Shown piece by piece: positions 13,703-23,461 of a stretch of 43,796 nt of DNA. Source of the DNA: Omnitrophica WOR_2 bacterium RIFOXYA2_FULL_38_17 (lineage in GTDB: Bacteria; Omnitrophota; Gorgyraeia; Zapsychrales; Zapsychraceae); NCBI GenBank assembly GCA_001805965.1, contig MHHG01000034.1, forward strand, positions 1 to 43,796, in the 5' to 3' direction. How positions within the stretch are numbered: position 1 is the stretch's first letter; every line of letters begins with the position of its first letter. Both the position numbers and the translations under genes were made by a program. The notes under the pieces were generated by a model. The model was not told the origin of the DNA, made no database searches, and was given only the letters and a program-made list of their open reading frames with translations.

Positions 13703-14869
13703 TTAGATGATTTTACTGATACGTGTTACAGCTTCATTGATCCTGTCCCTCGAAACTGTTAATGCCATTCGGATATATCCTTCACCATTTTCACCAAAAC
13801 CGTTGCCTGGTGTTACAACTATGTCAGCTTTGTCTAAAAACGCTTTAGCTGTTTCCATGGATGAAGAAAACCCCTTGGGTATCTTTGCCCATACATAAAA
13901 AGCAGCTTTTGGAGGGGTTATTTTCCATCCAAAACCTCTTAAACCGTTAATAAGATAATCGCGGCGGTCTTGATATAGGTCTCTCATATCTTGAGTTATT
14001 AACGGGTCACTTTTAAGGGCAGCAATCCCTGCAATTTGAATGGCTTGGAATATTCCTGAATCAAAATTTGATTTAACTTTTGCTAGCGCTGCTATAAGAG
14101 TTGGATTCCCGCAGGCCCAGCCGATTCTCCACCCGGTCATGTAATAAGTCTTTGATAAGGAATGGAATTCAATAGCAACATCTTTGGCGCCTTCGATCTC
14201 GAGTATGCTCAGAGGCTTTTCATTGTCGAAGTAAACTTCCGAATATGCCATGTCCGAAACTATAATGAACTCTTTTTCTCTGGCAAGTTTGACCAGTTTT
14301 TCATAAAACTCTCTTGTGGCTACTGCAGCTGTAGGATTGTTTGGATAATTAATAAGCATCATTTTGATGTTGTTTATCTTCTCTATATGATCAAGGTTAG
14401 GAAGAAAGTCATTTCCTGCTTTAAGAGGAATGCTTGTGATGTTTCCACCTGCAAATTCAATAGATGGCCTGTATGCGGGATATGCAGGATCTGTCAAAAG
14501 CACTTTGTCTTTTGGATTAATAATCCCGAGGGGTAGATGTGCAAGGCCTTCCTTTGAACCAATTAATGGATATATTTCTTTATCCGGATCTAGCTCTACG
14601 TTGAATCTTTTGCTGAACCAGGTTTTAATTTCATTGCGAAATTCAGGTAGTCCTGCATCAAAAGCATAATGGTGATTACCGGCATCTTCCAAAGCTTTTT
14701 TCATGGCATCAATAATATGCTGATGTGTCCCGTAATCAGGGTCGCCTATACCTAAATTAATAACATCCCTTCCTTCTGCGACAGCAGCTCTTTTTGCTTT
14801 ATCTATTTCAAGGAACAAATATGGTGGCAAAGCTTTTAATCTTTCTGAAAATTCAATGTTGATCGACAT
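13703..14869 (-). CDS. dapL: LL-diaminopimelate aminotransferase
   Basis: 388 residues, a fold-type I PLP aminotransferase. The start region (ERLKALPPYLFLEIDKAKRA, then GRDVINLGIGDPDYGTHQHI) is characteristic of DapL. The PLP lysine lies in FHSLSKTYYMTGWRIGW, the Asn and Tyr motifs in NYPNNPTAAV and VSDMAYSEVYFD. It converts tetrahydrodipicolinate directly to LL-DAP, so dapD, dapC and dapE are unnecessary, and none is seen here. The next product user is DapF, also in this operon. An AAAGGA ribosome-binding site precedes the ATG. It follows dapB by 31 bases. A general aspartate or alanine aminotransferase is the alternative, but operon context favours DapL. Confidence 0.9.
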   Translation of the reverse strand: MSINIEFSERLKALPPYLFLEIDKAKRAAVAEGRDVINLGIGDPDYGTHQHIIDAMKKALEDAGNHHYAFDAGLPEFRNEIKTWFSKRFNVELDPDKEIYPLIGSKEGLAHLPLGIINPKDKVLLTDPAYPAYRPSIEFAGGNITSIPLKAGNDFLPNLDHIEKINNIKMMLINYPNNPTAAVATREFYEKLVKLAREKEFIIVSDMAYSEVYFDNEKPLSILEIEGAKDVAIEFHSLSKTYYMTGWRIGWACGNPTLIAALAKVKSNFDSGIFQAIQIAGIAALKSDPLITQDMRDLYQDRRDYLINGLRGFGWKITPPKAAFYVWAKIPKGFSSSMETAKAFLDKADIVVTPGNGFGENGEGYIRMALTVSRDRINEAVTRISKII

Positions 14870-14900
14870 TAAGGAGAGTCCTTTCTAATATTTGTTTTTT

Positions 14901-15638
14901 TTAGACGATTTTAATGCCATCTAAGCCTAATACTTGCTGCATGTTATACATTCCGGTATGCTTATTGTTTATAAATGCTGCAGCTTCGAGAGAACCAAGC
15001 GCGAACATATTTCTGTCTTTTGCATGATGATACATTTTAAAAATATCAAACTCAGAATCAAATGTTATTTCATGATTGCCAATGATCTCGCCCTCTCTCA
15101 ATGGTTCAGGGTCAAAAATAACTTCTTTGTTCGAGTTTTCTTCTGCTATCTTTGCAATTGTCTTTGCTGTTCCTGAAGGAGCATCTTTTTTATGGCAATG
15201 ATGCTCTTCATAAACCTTTATACTTTGAATATCTTTTAGCTTTTTTGAAACTAATTCAGTGGCCTTGAACATGACATTCACTCCGATAGACATGTTTGAG
15301 GAAAAAACTATTGGGATCTCATTTGAGGCGTCTTCGATCTTGTCAGATTGGTCTTTTGTAAAACCTGTAGTCCCGATAACCATTGCAACTTTGTTTTTAA
15401 TGCAGGTATCTAATTTATCTAAAGTACCATCGGGTAAAGTGAAGTCTATAAGAACATCGCTCCCTTCTAATTCATTGTTGTCAGAAGTGATCACTATTCC
15501 GTTTATCTTTTTACCTATGCTAGGATTATTTTCATGTTCAAGAAGCGCTGTGATCTTAAATCTGCTGTCTTTTGATGCCAGAGCGTAGATCTTTTGTCCC
15601 ATACGGCCCATACTGCCGCTAATAGCTAATTTAATCAT
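14901..15638 (-). CDS. dapB: 4-hydroxy-tetrahydrodipicolinate reductase
   Basis: 245 residues. Nucleotide-binding ISGSMGRMGQKI at the start, the strand LIDFTLPDGTLDKL, VIGTTGF, and the substrate loop EEHHCHKKDAPSGTAKTIA with the catalytic His pair and Lys are all present. The enzyme reduces hydroxy-tetrahydrodipicolinate to tetrahydrodipicolinate with NAD(P)H in the DAP pathway. An AAAGGA motif is 7 bases before the ATG. It follows dapA at 13 bases and precedes dapL, its next pathway step. Confidence 0.96.
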   Translation of the reverse strand: MIKLAISGSMGRMGQKIYALASKDSRFKITALLEHENNPSIGKKINGIVITSDNNELEGSDVLIDFTLPDGTLDKLDTCIKNKVAMVIGTTGFTKDQSDKIEDASNEIPIVFSSNMSIGVNVMFKATELVSKKLKDIQSIKVYEEHHCHKKDAPSGTAKTIAKIAEENSNKEVIFDPEPLREGEIIGNHEITFDSEFDIFKMYHHAKDRNMFALGSLEAAAFINNKHTGMYNMQQVLGLDGIKIV

Positions 15639-15651
15639 AATAAGTCCTTTG

Positions 15652-16530
15652 TTATCCGATCAGTCCGTAATTCTTAAGGGCTGTTCTTACTTTTTCAAGA
15701 TTTTCAGGTTCTAATTCACATAAAGGCAAACGGGTCTTTCCGGAGCATAATCCCATTAATTCAGCGGCTGCTTTTACAGGTGACGGATTTGTTTCAACAA
15801 ACATTGCTTTTATGAGAGGAAGCAGTTTTGTGTTAAGCTTATTTGCTGTATTTTTGTCTCCGCTGTTATAGGCTGCTATCATTTTAACTACGTCTGCTGG
15901 CGCTATATTCGCTACAACAGATATAACCCCAACGCCTCCTAAGTCCATCATTGGCAGTGTAAGTGCATCATCGCCCGAGAGTATGATAAATTTATCACCG
16001 CAAGCTTTTCTCACGTCTGCAACTTGCTTCAAATTTCCGGAGGCTTCTTTTACGCCGACAATATTTTTACAGGCCTTTGCTAATTTGGCAACAGTTTCTG
16101 TTTCGATATTTCTTGCACAGCGTCCTTCTATGTTGTAAAGGATGATCGGGATGTCTACGCTGTCTGCAACAGCTTTAAAATGAAGATAGAGGCCTTTTTG
16201 TGTTGGCTTGTTGTAATATGGAGTAACAACTAAAGCGGCGTCTGCCCCTGCATTTGCAGCATGTTGTGTTAAATGTATAGCTTCAGCGGTTGAGTTTGAC
16301 CCTGTTCCTGCGATGACAGGGACTCTTTTGTTTACAGCCTCAATGCAGACTTCTATGACTCTGTCATGTTCTTCAGTTGTTAAAGTAGGAGATTCTCCAG
16401 TTGTACCGCAAGGCACAATACCATTTGTTCCATTTTTTATTTGGAATTCGATCAGCTCTCTCAGCTTTTCTTCATTTACGCCAGTTTCAGTAAATGGTGT
16501 AATAATAGCAACAATTGAACCTTTAATCAT
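15652..16530 (-). CDS. dapA: 4-hydroxy-tetrahydrodipicolinate synthase
   Basis: 292 residues, a TIM-barrel class I aldolase. CGTTGESPTL, VTPYYNKPTQKG and the Schiff-base lysine K161 in GVKEASGNL are present, with Tyr132 and Arg137 in YNIEGR at the usual positions. It condenses pyruvate with aspartate semialdehyde, the committing step of DAP and lysine synthesis. The 65-base gap after dapF is the largest inside the biosynthetic run and contains a TATAAT on the minus strand (near 16574), but without a good -35 box, so an internal promoter is only possible. AGGAG precedes the ATG. Confidence 0.97.
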   Translation of the reverse strand: MIKGSIVAIITPFTETGVNEEKLRELIEFQIKNGTNGIVPCGTTGESPTLTTEEHDRVIEVCIEAVNKRVPVIAGTGSNSTAEAIHLTQHAANAGADAALVVTPYYNKPTQKGLYLHFKAVADSVDIPIILYNIEGRCARNIETETVAKLAKACKNIVGVKEASGNLKQVADVRKACGDKFIILSGDDALTLPMMDLGGVGVISVVANIAPADVVKMIAAYNSGDKNTANKLNTKLLPLIKAMFVETNPSPVKAAAELMGLCSGKTRLPLCELEPENLEKVRTALKNYGLIG

Positions 16531-16595
16531 GACTAACTCCTGTTTTGCGTTATGATTTCTTTTTAGAAATTTTATTATATGAATTGATTAAGATA

Positions 16596-17420
16596 CTACT
16601 TTAGAAAATATTCACCTTCGGCAATAAATTTGGCGCTACCCTTTAACCAAACATTGGAAATGGTCCCTTTGGTTATATCAAAAGTTATCTTTAGGATTTC
16701 ACCGCTTCTGGTCCTTACTTGCATTGATGCCTTCTTTTTGTCTGTAATATCAGGATTAAGCTTTAAGTATGTGATTATAGCGGATGCAACGCTTCCTGTG
16801 CCGCAAGCTTTGGTTTCGTCCTCAACTCCCCGTTCGTACGTTCTGGCATTAACAATATTTTCGCTTTCCTGCTCAACAAAATTTACGTTTGTGCCTCGAG
16901 GCTCAAACATTTTATGGGAACGTATAGCCCTTCCAATACCTCTAACATCAATGTGGTTAATGCTATGGACATAAACAATGACATGTGGAACGCCTGTGTC
17001 AATATAACTAACCTGAATTTCTCTGCCGCTAAGGTCCAGGGGAATATTTGGAATATACTCTTTAGGATCGCTCAACTTTACAATGGCCGTTTCTTTATTA
17101 GCTTCACCCATAATAGTCCCAGCTTTTGTTTCAACAGAGAAAAGTTTTTTCTTGGTCTTCTTGTTCTTTACGATATAAGCAGCCAAACATCTCGCTCCGT
17201 TACCACACATTTCGGCTTCAGTTCCATCTGCATTGATAATGCGCATTTTATGATCGCAAGATTTTGATTTGTCGAGAACAAGTAATCCATCAGCTCCAAT
17301 GCCATTGGTTCGATCACAAGCAGTCCTTGCTAGTTTTTTGTGGCAGATACCAGGGGTTTTTTCAACAACAATAAAATCGTTTCCTGCGCCGGACATTTTT
17401 GTAAATTTTATCTTTTTCAT
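16596..17420 (-). CDS. dapF: Diaminopimelate epimerase
   Basis: 274 residues. The two catalytic cysteines are in place: Cys72 in EMCGNGARC and Cys205 in KACGTGS. The N-terminus (KFTKMSGAGNDFIVV) and RTNGIGADGLL are family signatures. It interconverts LL-DAP and meso-DAP, supplying peptidoglycan and the substrate for LysA. It overlaps lysA by 4 bases (ATGA), so the two are translationally coupled. Length is typical. Confidence 0.97.
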   Translation of the reverse strand: MKKIKFTKMSGAGNDFIVVEKTPGICHKKLARTACDRTNGIGADGLLVLDKSKSCDHKMRIINADGTEAEMCGNGARCLAAYIVKNKKTKKKLFSVETKAGTIMGEANKETAIVKLSDPKEYIPNIPLDLSGREIQVSYIDTGVPHVIVYVHSINHIDVRGIGRAIRSHKMFEPRGTNVNFVEQESENIVNARTYERGVEDETKACGTGSVASAIITYLKLNPDITDKKKASMQVRTRSGEILKITFDITKGTISNVWLKGSAKFIAEGEYFLK

Positions 17421-18673
17421 TTTATGAATCCTGGGATTGTTTCTCCACGAGTTAGGTCGTTGAAAGTTTCTCTTGTTTTTACAGTCTCAAAAATGCTGCC
17501 CTTGACCATCACTTCTGCCGGGCGCCCTCGAACATTATAGTTGCTAGCCATTACGTACCCATAAGCCCCTGCCCCCATTATGGCGATCAGATCATCTTTA
17601 TTCAGCTTTGGCAGCATGCGGTCTTTAGCAAAGAAGTCGCCACTTTCACATATGGGCCCAACGACATCCACTTTTACCTTCTTTGATGAAGTTTTCTTTA
17701 GAGGGATTATCTCATGATAAGCATTGTACAAAGACGGCCTCATAAAATCATTCATGCCGGCATCAACTATGATGAACTTCTTTACACCATTGTCCTTAAA
17801 ATACACGACTTTAGTAACAAATATCCCGGCATTGCCCGCTATGAATCTTCCAGGCTCAAAAATGATTTTGAGACCTGTTTTCTTTAATTGAGGCATTATT
17901 GCATCGGCGAATTTTTGAACTGTATTTGCTTCATTGCCTTTATAGTTTATCCCTATACCGCCGCCTATATCTAAATATTCTAGTTTTATGCCATCTTTCT
18001 TTATTTCTTTCAGGAATTCATTGATTATTTTTAGAGCAAATATATAAGGCTTGACTGACAATATTTGAGAGCCAATATGCATATGAAGCCCATTTATCTT
18101 TACATTTGGAAAATCTTTTTGTCTTTTCAGGATCTTTCTTGTGTTTTCAAGGTCTATGCCGAATTTTTTATCTAAAGTGCCGGTGGCAATTCTATCGTTT
18201 GTAACTGCTTTTACATCCGGATTGATCCTTAAAGTTGCCTGTGTTTTAATATGCACTTTTTCAGAGATACGGTTAATTTCTTCAAGTTCAGGCAGAGATT
18301 CAACGTTAAAGAATAAAATGCCGGCTTTAAGCGCGGCAGTGATTTCTTCTTCAGTTTTTCCAACAGATGCAAAAACTATTTTTTGGGGATCCGCATTTAC
18401 TTTAAGTGCTTTTTTAAGCTCTCCCACCGAGACAATATCGCAGCCAGCACCTTGGTCGACCAATGATTTAACAACAGCCATGTTGTCATTACATTTCATA
18501 GCAAAACAGACCAGAGCATCGATTTCTTTAAAAGCTTTTTGTATTTTATTGAAATGATCAACTAGCGTTTTATAGCTATAAAGGTAAAATGGTGTTCCGA
18601 CTTTTTCAGCGATAGAGCTTACTTTTACGTTTTCGCAATATAATTCGCCGCTCTTGTATTTAAAATCGTGCAT
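17417..18673 (-). CDS. lysA: Diaminopimelate decarboxylase
   Basis: 418 residues, fold-type III PLP enzyme. The PLP lysine is Lys60 in FAMKCNDN (YAxKAN in most relatives). HMHIGSQIL, LDIGGGIGINY, EPGRFIAGNAG and GPICESGDFFAKDR complete the known active-site series. It removes CO2 from meso-DAP to give lysine, the last step of the pathway. It lies 12 bases after argH, the junction between the arginine and lysine parts of the operon. Confidence 0.97.
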   Translation of the reverse strand: MHDFKYKSGELYCENVKVSSIAEKVGTPFYLYSYKTLVDHFNKIQKAFKEIDALVCFAMKCNDNMAVVKSLVDQGAGCDIVSVGELKKALKVNADPQKIVFASVGKTEEEITAALKAGILFFNVESLPELEEINRISEKVHIKTQATLRINPDVKAVTNDRIATGTLDKKFGIDLENTRKILKRQKDFPNVKINGLHMHIGSQILSVKPYIFALKIINEFLKEIKKDGIKLEYLDIGGGIGINYKGNEANTVQKFADAIMPQLKKTGLKIIFEPGRFIAGNAGIFVTKVVYFKDNGVKKFIIVDAGMNDFMRPSLYNAYHEIIPLKKTSSKKVKVDVVGPICESGDFFAKDRMLPKLNKDDLIAIMGAGAYGYVMASNYNVRGRPAEVMVKGSIFETVKTRETFNDLTRGETIPGFIK

Positions 18674-18685
18674 AATAAAATCTTT

Positions 18686-20062
18686 CTATTGTTTAAAATA
18701 TTCATTCCAGCTGTCAATTTGTTTTTCTACAAGTTTTGGGTTTGTTGATCCATAGGACTTTTTGTTTTCAACTGAGCTTTTTGCATTAAGCAATTTCTTG
18801 GCATCAATCTCAAATTTCTGGCAATATATTTTAAGTTGCTCTTTTGTTAGATCTGATATTTTCTTTCCTTTGTCGAGGCATTCTTTCACCATTTTGCCTA
18901 TTATGTCATGAGCTTCGCGATAAGAAACACCTTTCTTTATAAGATATTCCATAAGATCAACAGTATAAAAGGACTCATCCTCAATTCGCTTGGCTAAATG
19001 GGTTTTGTTGACTTTTAAGCTGGAAAACAGTTTTGCCATTAAAGCTGTTATTTGCTTGATCTTATCAATGGATTCAAATAGCGGTGGCTTGTCAAGCTGC
19101 AGGTCACGATTGTATGTCAAAGGCAATCCTTTTGTAAGTATCAGAACTTCGCTAAGGTTGCTGTAAAGCTTTGCTGTTTCTCCGCGAATAAGTTCCAAAA
19201 TATCAGGATTTTTTTTGTGAGGCATGATTGACGAGCCAGTACAAAGGCCCCAGTCAATATTTACATAGTTAAACTCACTAGTAGCCCAAATAATCAGGTC
19301 TTCGCTGATTCTAGAAAAATGCATCCCTAATATCGCAAGGCTTGAAAGTGCTTCAATTATAAAATCACGATCGCTTACTGAATCAATGCTGTTTTTTGTT
19401 GTTGTTAGGAATTCTAATTCTTCAGTAACAAAATCCCTGTCAGTTGGCAAAGTCGTCCCCGCCAAAGCACAACTGCCAAGAGGCATTGAGCTCGTGCGAA
19501 TGATAGCATCTAAAGTCCTCTGCTTGTCTCTTTCCAGCATTTCAATATATGCTAGCATGTGATGAGATAACAAAACTACTTGCGCAGCCTGAAGGTGTGT
19601 GTAAGCTGGAATAATGACGTCTTTGTTTTTCTCTGCAAAGCTGAGAATTGATTTCTGAAGTTTTGAAATCAGATCTATGATTGTTGTCAATTCATCCATG
19701 CAGTAAAGCTTCATATCCAATACGATCAAGTCATTGCGTGAGCGTGCAGTATGAAGTTTGTCCGCAGCAGGACCTATCATTTTTTTTAAGGCCGACTGTA
19801 TATTTGAATGAATATCTTCTTCCTGCATATCGAATTTAAAAGCGCCTTTTTCAAGCTGTAATGCGATTTTTTTCAGGCCAGAAACTATTTTTGAAGAATC
19901 AATTCTGCTTATTATTTTGCATTTTCCAAGCATAGTCGCATGAGCGATGCTTCCTATTACGTCATAGATAGCCAGGCGCTTGTCATATTCTAAGCTAAAG
20001 CTGAATTCATCCGCCAGTTTATCAGTTCCTTTTTCGAATCGACTTCCCCAGAATTTGCTCAT
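18686..20062 (-). CDS. argH: Argininosuccinate lyase
   Basis: 458 residues from the ATG at 20062, which gives the standard start MSKFWGSRFEKG and has AAAAGGA upstream; an earlier ATG at 20113 lies within argG and adds 17 unrelated residues. The fumarase-family signature GSSIMPHKKNPD is present, as are HSNIQSAL, AYTHLQAAQVV and TARSRNDL. It splits argininosuccinate into arginine and fumarate, the final step of arginine synthesis. The neighbour argG is 26 bases upstream. Confidence 0.97.
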   Translation of the reverse strand: MSKFWGSRFEKGTDKLADEFSFSLEYDKRLAIYDVIGSIAHATMLGKCKIISRIDSSKIVSGLKKIALQLEKGAFKFDMQEEDIHSNIQSALKKMIGPAADKLHTARSRNDLIVLDMKLYCMDELTTIIDLISKLQKSILSFAEKNKDVIIPAYTHLQAAQVVLLSHHMLAYIEMLERDKQRTLDAIIRTSSMPLGSCALAGTTLPTDRDFVTEELEFLTTTKNSIDSVSDRDFIIEALSSLAILGMHFSRISEDLIIWATSEFNYVNIDWGLCTGSSIMPHKKNPDILELIRGETAKLYSNLSEVLILTKGLPLTYNRDLQLDKPPLFESIDKIKQITALMAKLFSSLKVNKTHLAKRIEDESFYTVDLMEYLIKKGVSYREAHDIIGKMVKECLDKGKKISDLTKEQLKIYCQKFEIDAKKLLNAKSSVENKKSYGSTNPKLVEKQIDSWNEYFKQ

Positions 20063-20088
20063 TTTATTTCCTTTTATTGAAAATTCTA

Positions 20089-21258
20089 TTATTTCATAAA
20101 GGGCATTGCCCATAAGGCATTAAAACCAGCGGCCAGTTTTTGATCGAACTGGTCGCCTTTTCCATATGTCGCCAGTTTTTCTTTATAAAGAGAAAATTTT
20201 GATTTACGGCCGACTACGGAACAAGTTCCTTTATATAATTTTAAGCGGACAGTTCCTGTTGTGTGTTCATGGATTTTATCAAAATAAACATCTAATTGTT
20301 CTTTTAACGGCGTGAACCAAAGCCCGTTATATGTCAGCTCTGCATACTTTTGAGATGCCTGAGTTTTATGTCGCATGGTTTCACGGTCCATAACCAGGCT
20401 TTCAAGGTCGTTAAGCGCTTTGAACAATACTTCTCCTGCTGGATTTTCGTATATTTCACGTGATTTTATTCCGACCAGCCTGTTTTCGATCATATCTGTA
20501 CGGCCTATTCCATTTTTACCAGCGATATCATTTAATTTTTTTATAAGTTCAATTGGCTTATAAGCTTTTCCGTTTATTTTATTAGGCAAACCTTTTAGAA
20601 AGTCAATTTCCACATAAGTTGGTTTGTTGGGTGCTTTTTCAGGGTCTTGCGATAATAAATAAATAGATTTAGGCGGCTCACACCAGGGGTTCTCCAATAC
20701 GCCGCATTCGATCGCTCTGCCATATATATTTGTGTCTATACTGTAAGGGCTTTTCTTTGTTACGTTAACAGGTATTCCTTTTTTCTTGGCATAATCAATC
20801 TCTTCATCACGTGATTTGAATTCCCATGTTCTTACCGGAGCAATGATCTCAAGTTTTGGGGCCATTAATCTGAATGTTGTTTCAAATCTTACCTGATCGT
20901 TGCCTTTTCCCGTGCATCCATGGCAAAGAGCATCAGCGTTTTCTTTTAAAGCGATCTCAACCTGTTTTTTTGCGATCAGAGGCCGTGATAATGCACAGGC
21001 AAGATTATATTTACCTTCATATAAAGCCCCTGCCTTTAATGCTTTAAAGGCATAATCTTCAATAAGTTCTTTTTGAAGATTAAAACAATAAACCTTTGAT
21101 GCTCCTGATTTTATTGCCTTCTTTTTGATCGCATCAAAGTCGTCCCCTTGCCCGACATCAGCGCAAAAAGCTATTGTGTTAAAGCCTTTATCTTTAAGCC
21201 AAGGGATAATGCATGAAGTGTCTAATCCTCCGGAATAAGCTAATACTACTTTTTTCAT
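20089..21258 (-). CDS. argG: Argininosuccinate synthase
   Basis: 389 residues. The N-terminal P-loop AYSGGLDTSC, then CHGCTGKGNDQVRFE and TNIYGRAIECGVLENPW are the diagnostic motifs. It joins citrulline and aspartate with ATP. A good ribosome-binding site (AAGGAG) precedes the ATG. It lies between argF and argH, in pathway order. Confidence 0.98.
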   Translation of the reverse strand: MKKVVLAYSGGLDTSCIIPWLKDKGFNTIAFCADVGQGDDFDAIKKKAIKSGASKVYCFNLQKELIEDYAFKALKAGALYEGKYNLACALSRPLIAKKQVEIALKENADALCHGCTGKGNDQVRFETTFRLMAPKLEIIAPVRTWEFKSRDEEIDYAKKKGIPVNVTKKSPYSIDTNIYGRAIECGVLENPWCEPPKSIYLLSQDPEKAPNKPTYVEIDFLKGLPNKINGKAYKPIELIKKLNDIAGKNGIGRTDMIENRLVGIKSREIYENPAGEVLFKALNDLESLVMDRETMRHKTQASQKYAELTYNGLWFTPLKEQLDVYFDKIHEHTTGTVRLKLYKGTCSVVGRKSKFSLYKEKLATYGKGDQFDQKLAAGFNALWAMPFMK

Positions 21259-21301
21259 TGAAAAGTTCTCCTTGATCGATATTGATCTGTTATTTCAGAA
21301 A

Positions 21302-22234
21302 TCAATCTGAGTGTTCGCTGCTTAAAAGAAAAATCAAAATTGCTTTTTGTGTGTGAAGCCTGTTCTCTGCCTGATCAAAAATTATTGAATGCTTGATATT
21401 ATCGATAATTCCGCTTGTTACTTCTTGTCCTCTATGCGCTGGAAGGCAATGCATATAGATATAATCCTTATCCGCTGTTTTTACTAATTCTTCGTTTATC
21501 TGATAGTTCTCAAAGTCCTTAAGTCTTTTTTGAGACTCTTCTTCTTGGCCCATACTTACCCAAACGTCAGAATAAATTATGTTGGCTCCTTTAACTGCTT
21601 CTTTGGGAGAGTTTGTTAATTTAATGGTTGCTTTTGTCTCTTTTGCGAAAGTCTTTGTTTCGGACACTATGCTTTTTTTGGGCTCGTAACCTTTGGGAGT
21701 GGCAATTCTTAAATTAATGCCTGTTTTTGAACAGCCTTGTAGTAATGAATGGCAAACATTGTTGCCGTCACCAACATAAGCAACAGTCAGCCCTTTCAGG
21801 CTTTTGAATTTTTCTTTAATTGAAAAAATATCAGTTAAGCCCTGGCATGGATGATAAAGATCTGAAAGACCATTGATCACGGGAATATCTGCTGATTTTG
21901 TTAACTGAACAATATCCTGATGTGTATGTGTTCTTGCAACGATCCCGTTAAGATAGCGTGATAATGTTTTAGAGACATCAGTTGTTGATTCACGAACACC
22001 CAAGTTGATCTCTTTGGGGCCAAGGTAAATGCAATTGCCGCCTAGTTGAGATATGCCGACCTCAAAAGATACTCTTGTCCTGTTAGATGGTTTCTGAAAT
22101 AAAAGTCCGATGTTAAGGCCCTTTAAATAATCGCTTGAACGACCTTTGTATTCTTTTAATTGTGTAGTTAGCTTAAGAATATCAAGAACCTCTTCGTTTG
22201 ATAAATCTTTAATTGAAAGCAGGTCACGTTTCAT
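21302..22234 (-). CDS. argF: Ornithine carbamoyltransferase
   Basis: 310 residues. The carbamoyl-phosphate motif is KPSNRTRVSFE (STRTR in many relatives, SNRTR here), followed by HQDIVQL, NGLSDLYHPCQGLTDI, DVWVSMGQEEE and the closing MHCLPAHRGQEV, with the ornithine-site Cys. It makes citrulline. GGAG lies just before the start. It follows argD by 36 bases. carAB, needed for carbamoyl phosphate, is not in the window. Confidence 0.97.
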   Translation of the reverse strand: MKRDLLSIKDLSNEEVLDILKLTTQLKEYKGRSSDYLKGLNIGLLFQKPSNRTRVSFEVGISQLGGNCIYLGPKEINLGVRESTTDVSKTLSRYLNGIVARTHTHQDIVQLTKSADIPVINGLSDLYHPCQGLTDIFSIKEKFKSLKGLTVAYVGDGNNVCHSLLQGCSKTGINLRIATPKGYEPKKSIVSETKTFAKETKATIKLTNSPKEAVKGANIIYSDVWVSMGQEEESQKRLKDFENYQINEELVKTADKDYIYMHCLPAHRGQEVTSGIIDNIKHSIIFDQAENRLHTQKAILIFLLSSEHSD

Positions 22235-22270
22235 TGTTTCTCCTCAATGGAATATTATGAATATAAAACT

Positions 22271-23461
22271 TTATTTTATTTTTGTTACTTTTTCCAATGC
22301 TTTTTCCAAAATGTACAGAGCTTTATTTGCTTGTTTTTTAGTAACGTTTAATGCTGGCATAAATCTTAAAATATTACCTTGAGTACAGTTAATAATGAGT
22401 CCATTTTTAAAACACTCTTCAAATACTTCTTTGCCTTCTATTTTTAGTTCGATGCCTATCATAAGTCCAAGGCCTCGAACATCGACTATGCAATCAAACT
22501 TATCTTTTAATTTTCCCAAGAGATCAAGTATGTATAGGCTCATTACTTTTGCGTTTTTAAGCATTTTATCGCTATGTATGGCCTTGAATGTCCCAAGTGC
22601 TGCCTTTGTTACAAGAGGGCTTCCTCCGAAAGTAGATGCATGCATTCCGGGCTTAAAGGTGTCAGCAATTTGTTTTTTAGCTACCAATGCGCCAATTGGC
22701 AGGCCCCCGCCAAGTGCTTTTGCCAATACCATAAGGTCTGGCTGAACATTGTAGTTCTTAAATGCAAACATTTCTCCGGTTCTTCCCATTCCTGTTTGGA
22801 CTTCATCAAAGATTAAGAGAATGTCCTTTTCATTACATATTTTTCGGAGCTCTTCAATATACTGCTTTGAAGCTACATTAACGCCGCCTTCTCCTTGAAC
22901 CAGTTCGAGCATTATTGCAATAGTATTTTCGTTGATTGCTTCTTTGAGCGCGGAAATATCATTAAAGTCAATTGTTTTAAAGCCCTTTGGAAGAGGCTCA
23001 AATCCTTGCTGATATTTGAGCTGTCCCGTAGCAGCCAAAGCACCCAACGTCCGGCCATGAAAGGATTTCTTCATTGTGATAATTTCATTGCGCTGTCCTT
23101 TTCCGTAGATCCTTGCAAATTTAATTGCCGCTTCACATCCTTCGGCGCCGCTATTGCAGAAAAACACTTTTGCCGGGAAGGAACAACGCACGATCTCTTT
23201 TGCTAGCTTAACCTGATTAATGATATAAAAATTATTCGGGATATGAATAAGTTTTGATATTTGGTCACGGACCGCGCTCACTACTTTTGGATGGCAATGG
23301 CCAACATTATTAACACCCCATCCAGGGAAAAAGTCTAAATATTTTTTTCCGTCAATATCTGTTAAAGTCATGCCCTTGCCTTTAACAAAAATTGCAGGTG
23401 TTTTTGTGTATGTGGAAAGAATGTATTCTTCGCTGTTTTTAATTATATCTTGTTTTTTCAT
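22271..23461 (-). CDS. argD: Acetylornithine aminotransferase
   Basis: 396 residues, class III PLP aminotransferase. FFPGWGVNNVGHCHPKV, FFCNSGAEGCEAAIKFARIY, LIFDEVQTGMGRTGEMFAF and the PLP lysine in VLAKALGGGLPIGA are present. It converts N-acetylglutamate semialdehyde to N-acetylornithine; in the family, the same enzyme sometimes also serves in lysine synthesis, but DapL covers that here. It overlaps argB by 4 bases (ATGA). Confidence 0.96.
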   Translation of the reverse strand: MKKQDIIKNSEEYILSTYTKTPAIFVKGKGMTLTDIDGKKYLDFFPGWGVNNVGHCHPKVVSAVRDQISKLIHIPNNFYIINQVKLAKEIVRCSFPAKVFFCNSGAEGCEAAIKFARIYGKGQRNEIITMKKSFHGRTLGALAATGQLKYQQGFEPLPKGFKTIDFNDISALKEAINENTIAIMLELVQGEGGVNVASKQYIEELRKICNEKDILLIFDEVQTGMGRTGEMFAFKNYNVQPDLMVLAKALGGGLPIGALVAKKQIADTFKPGMHASTFGGSPLVTKAALGTFKAIHSDKMLKNAKVMSLYILDLLGKLKDKFDCIVDVRGLGLMIGIELKIEGKEVFEECFKNGLIINCTQGNILRFMPALNVTKKQANKALYILEKALEKVTKIK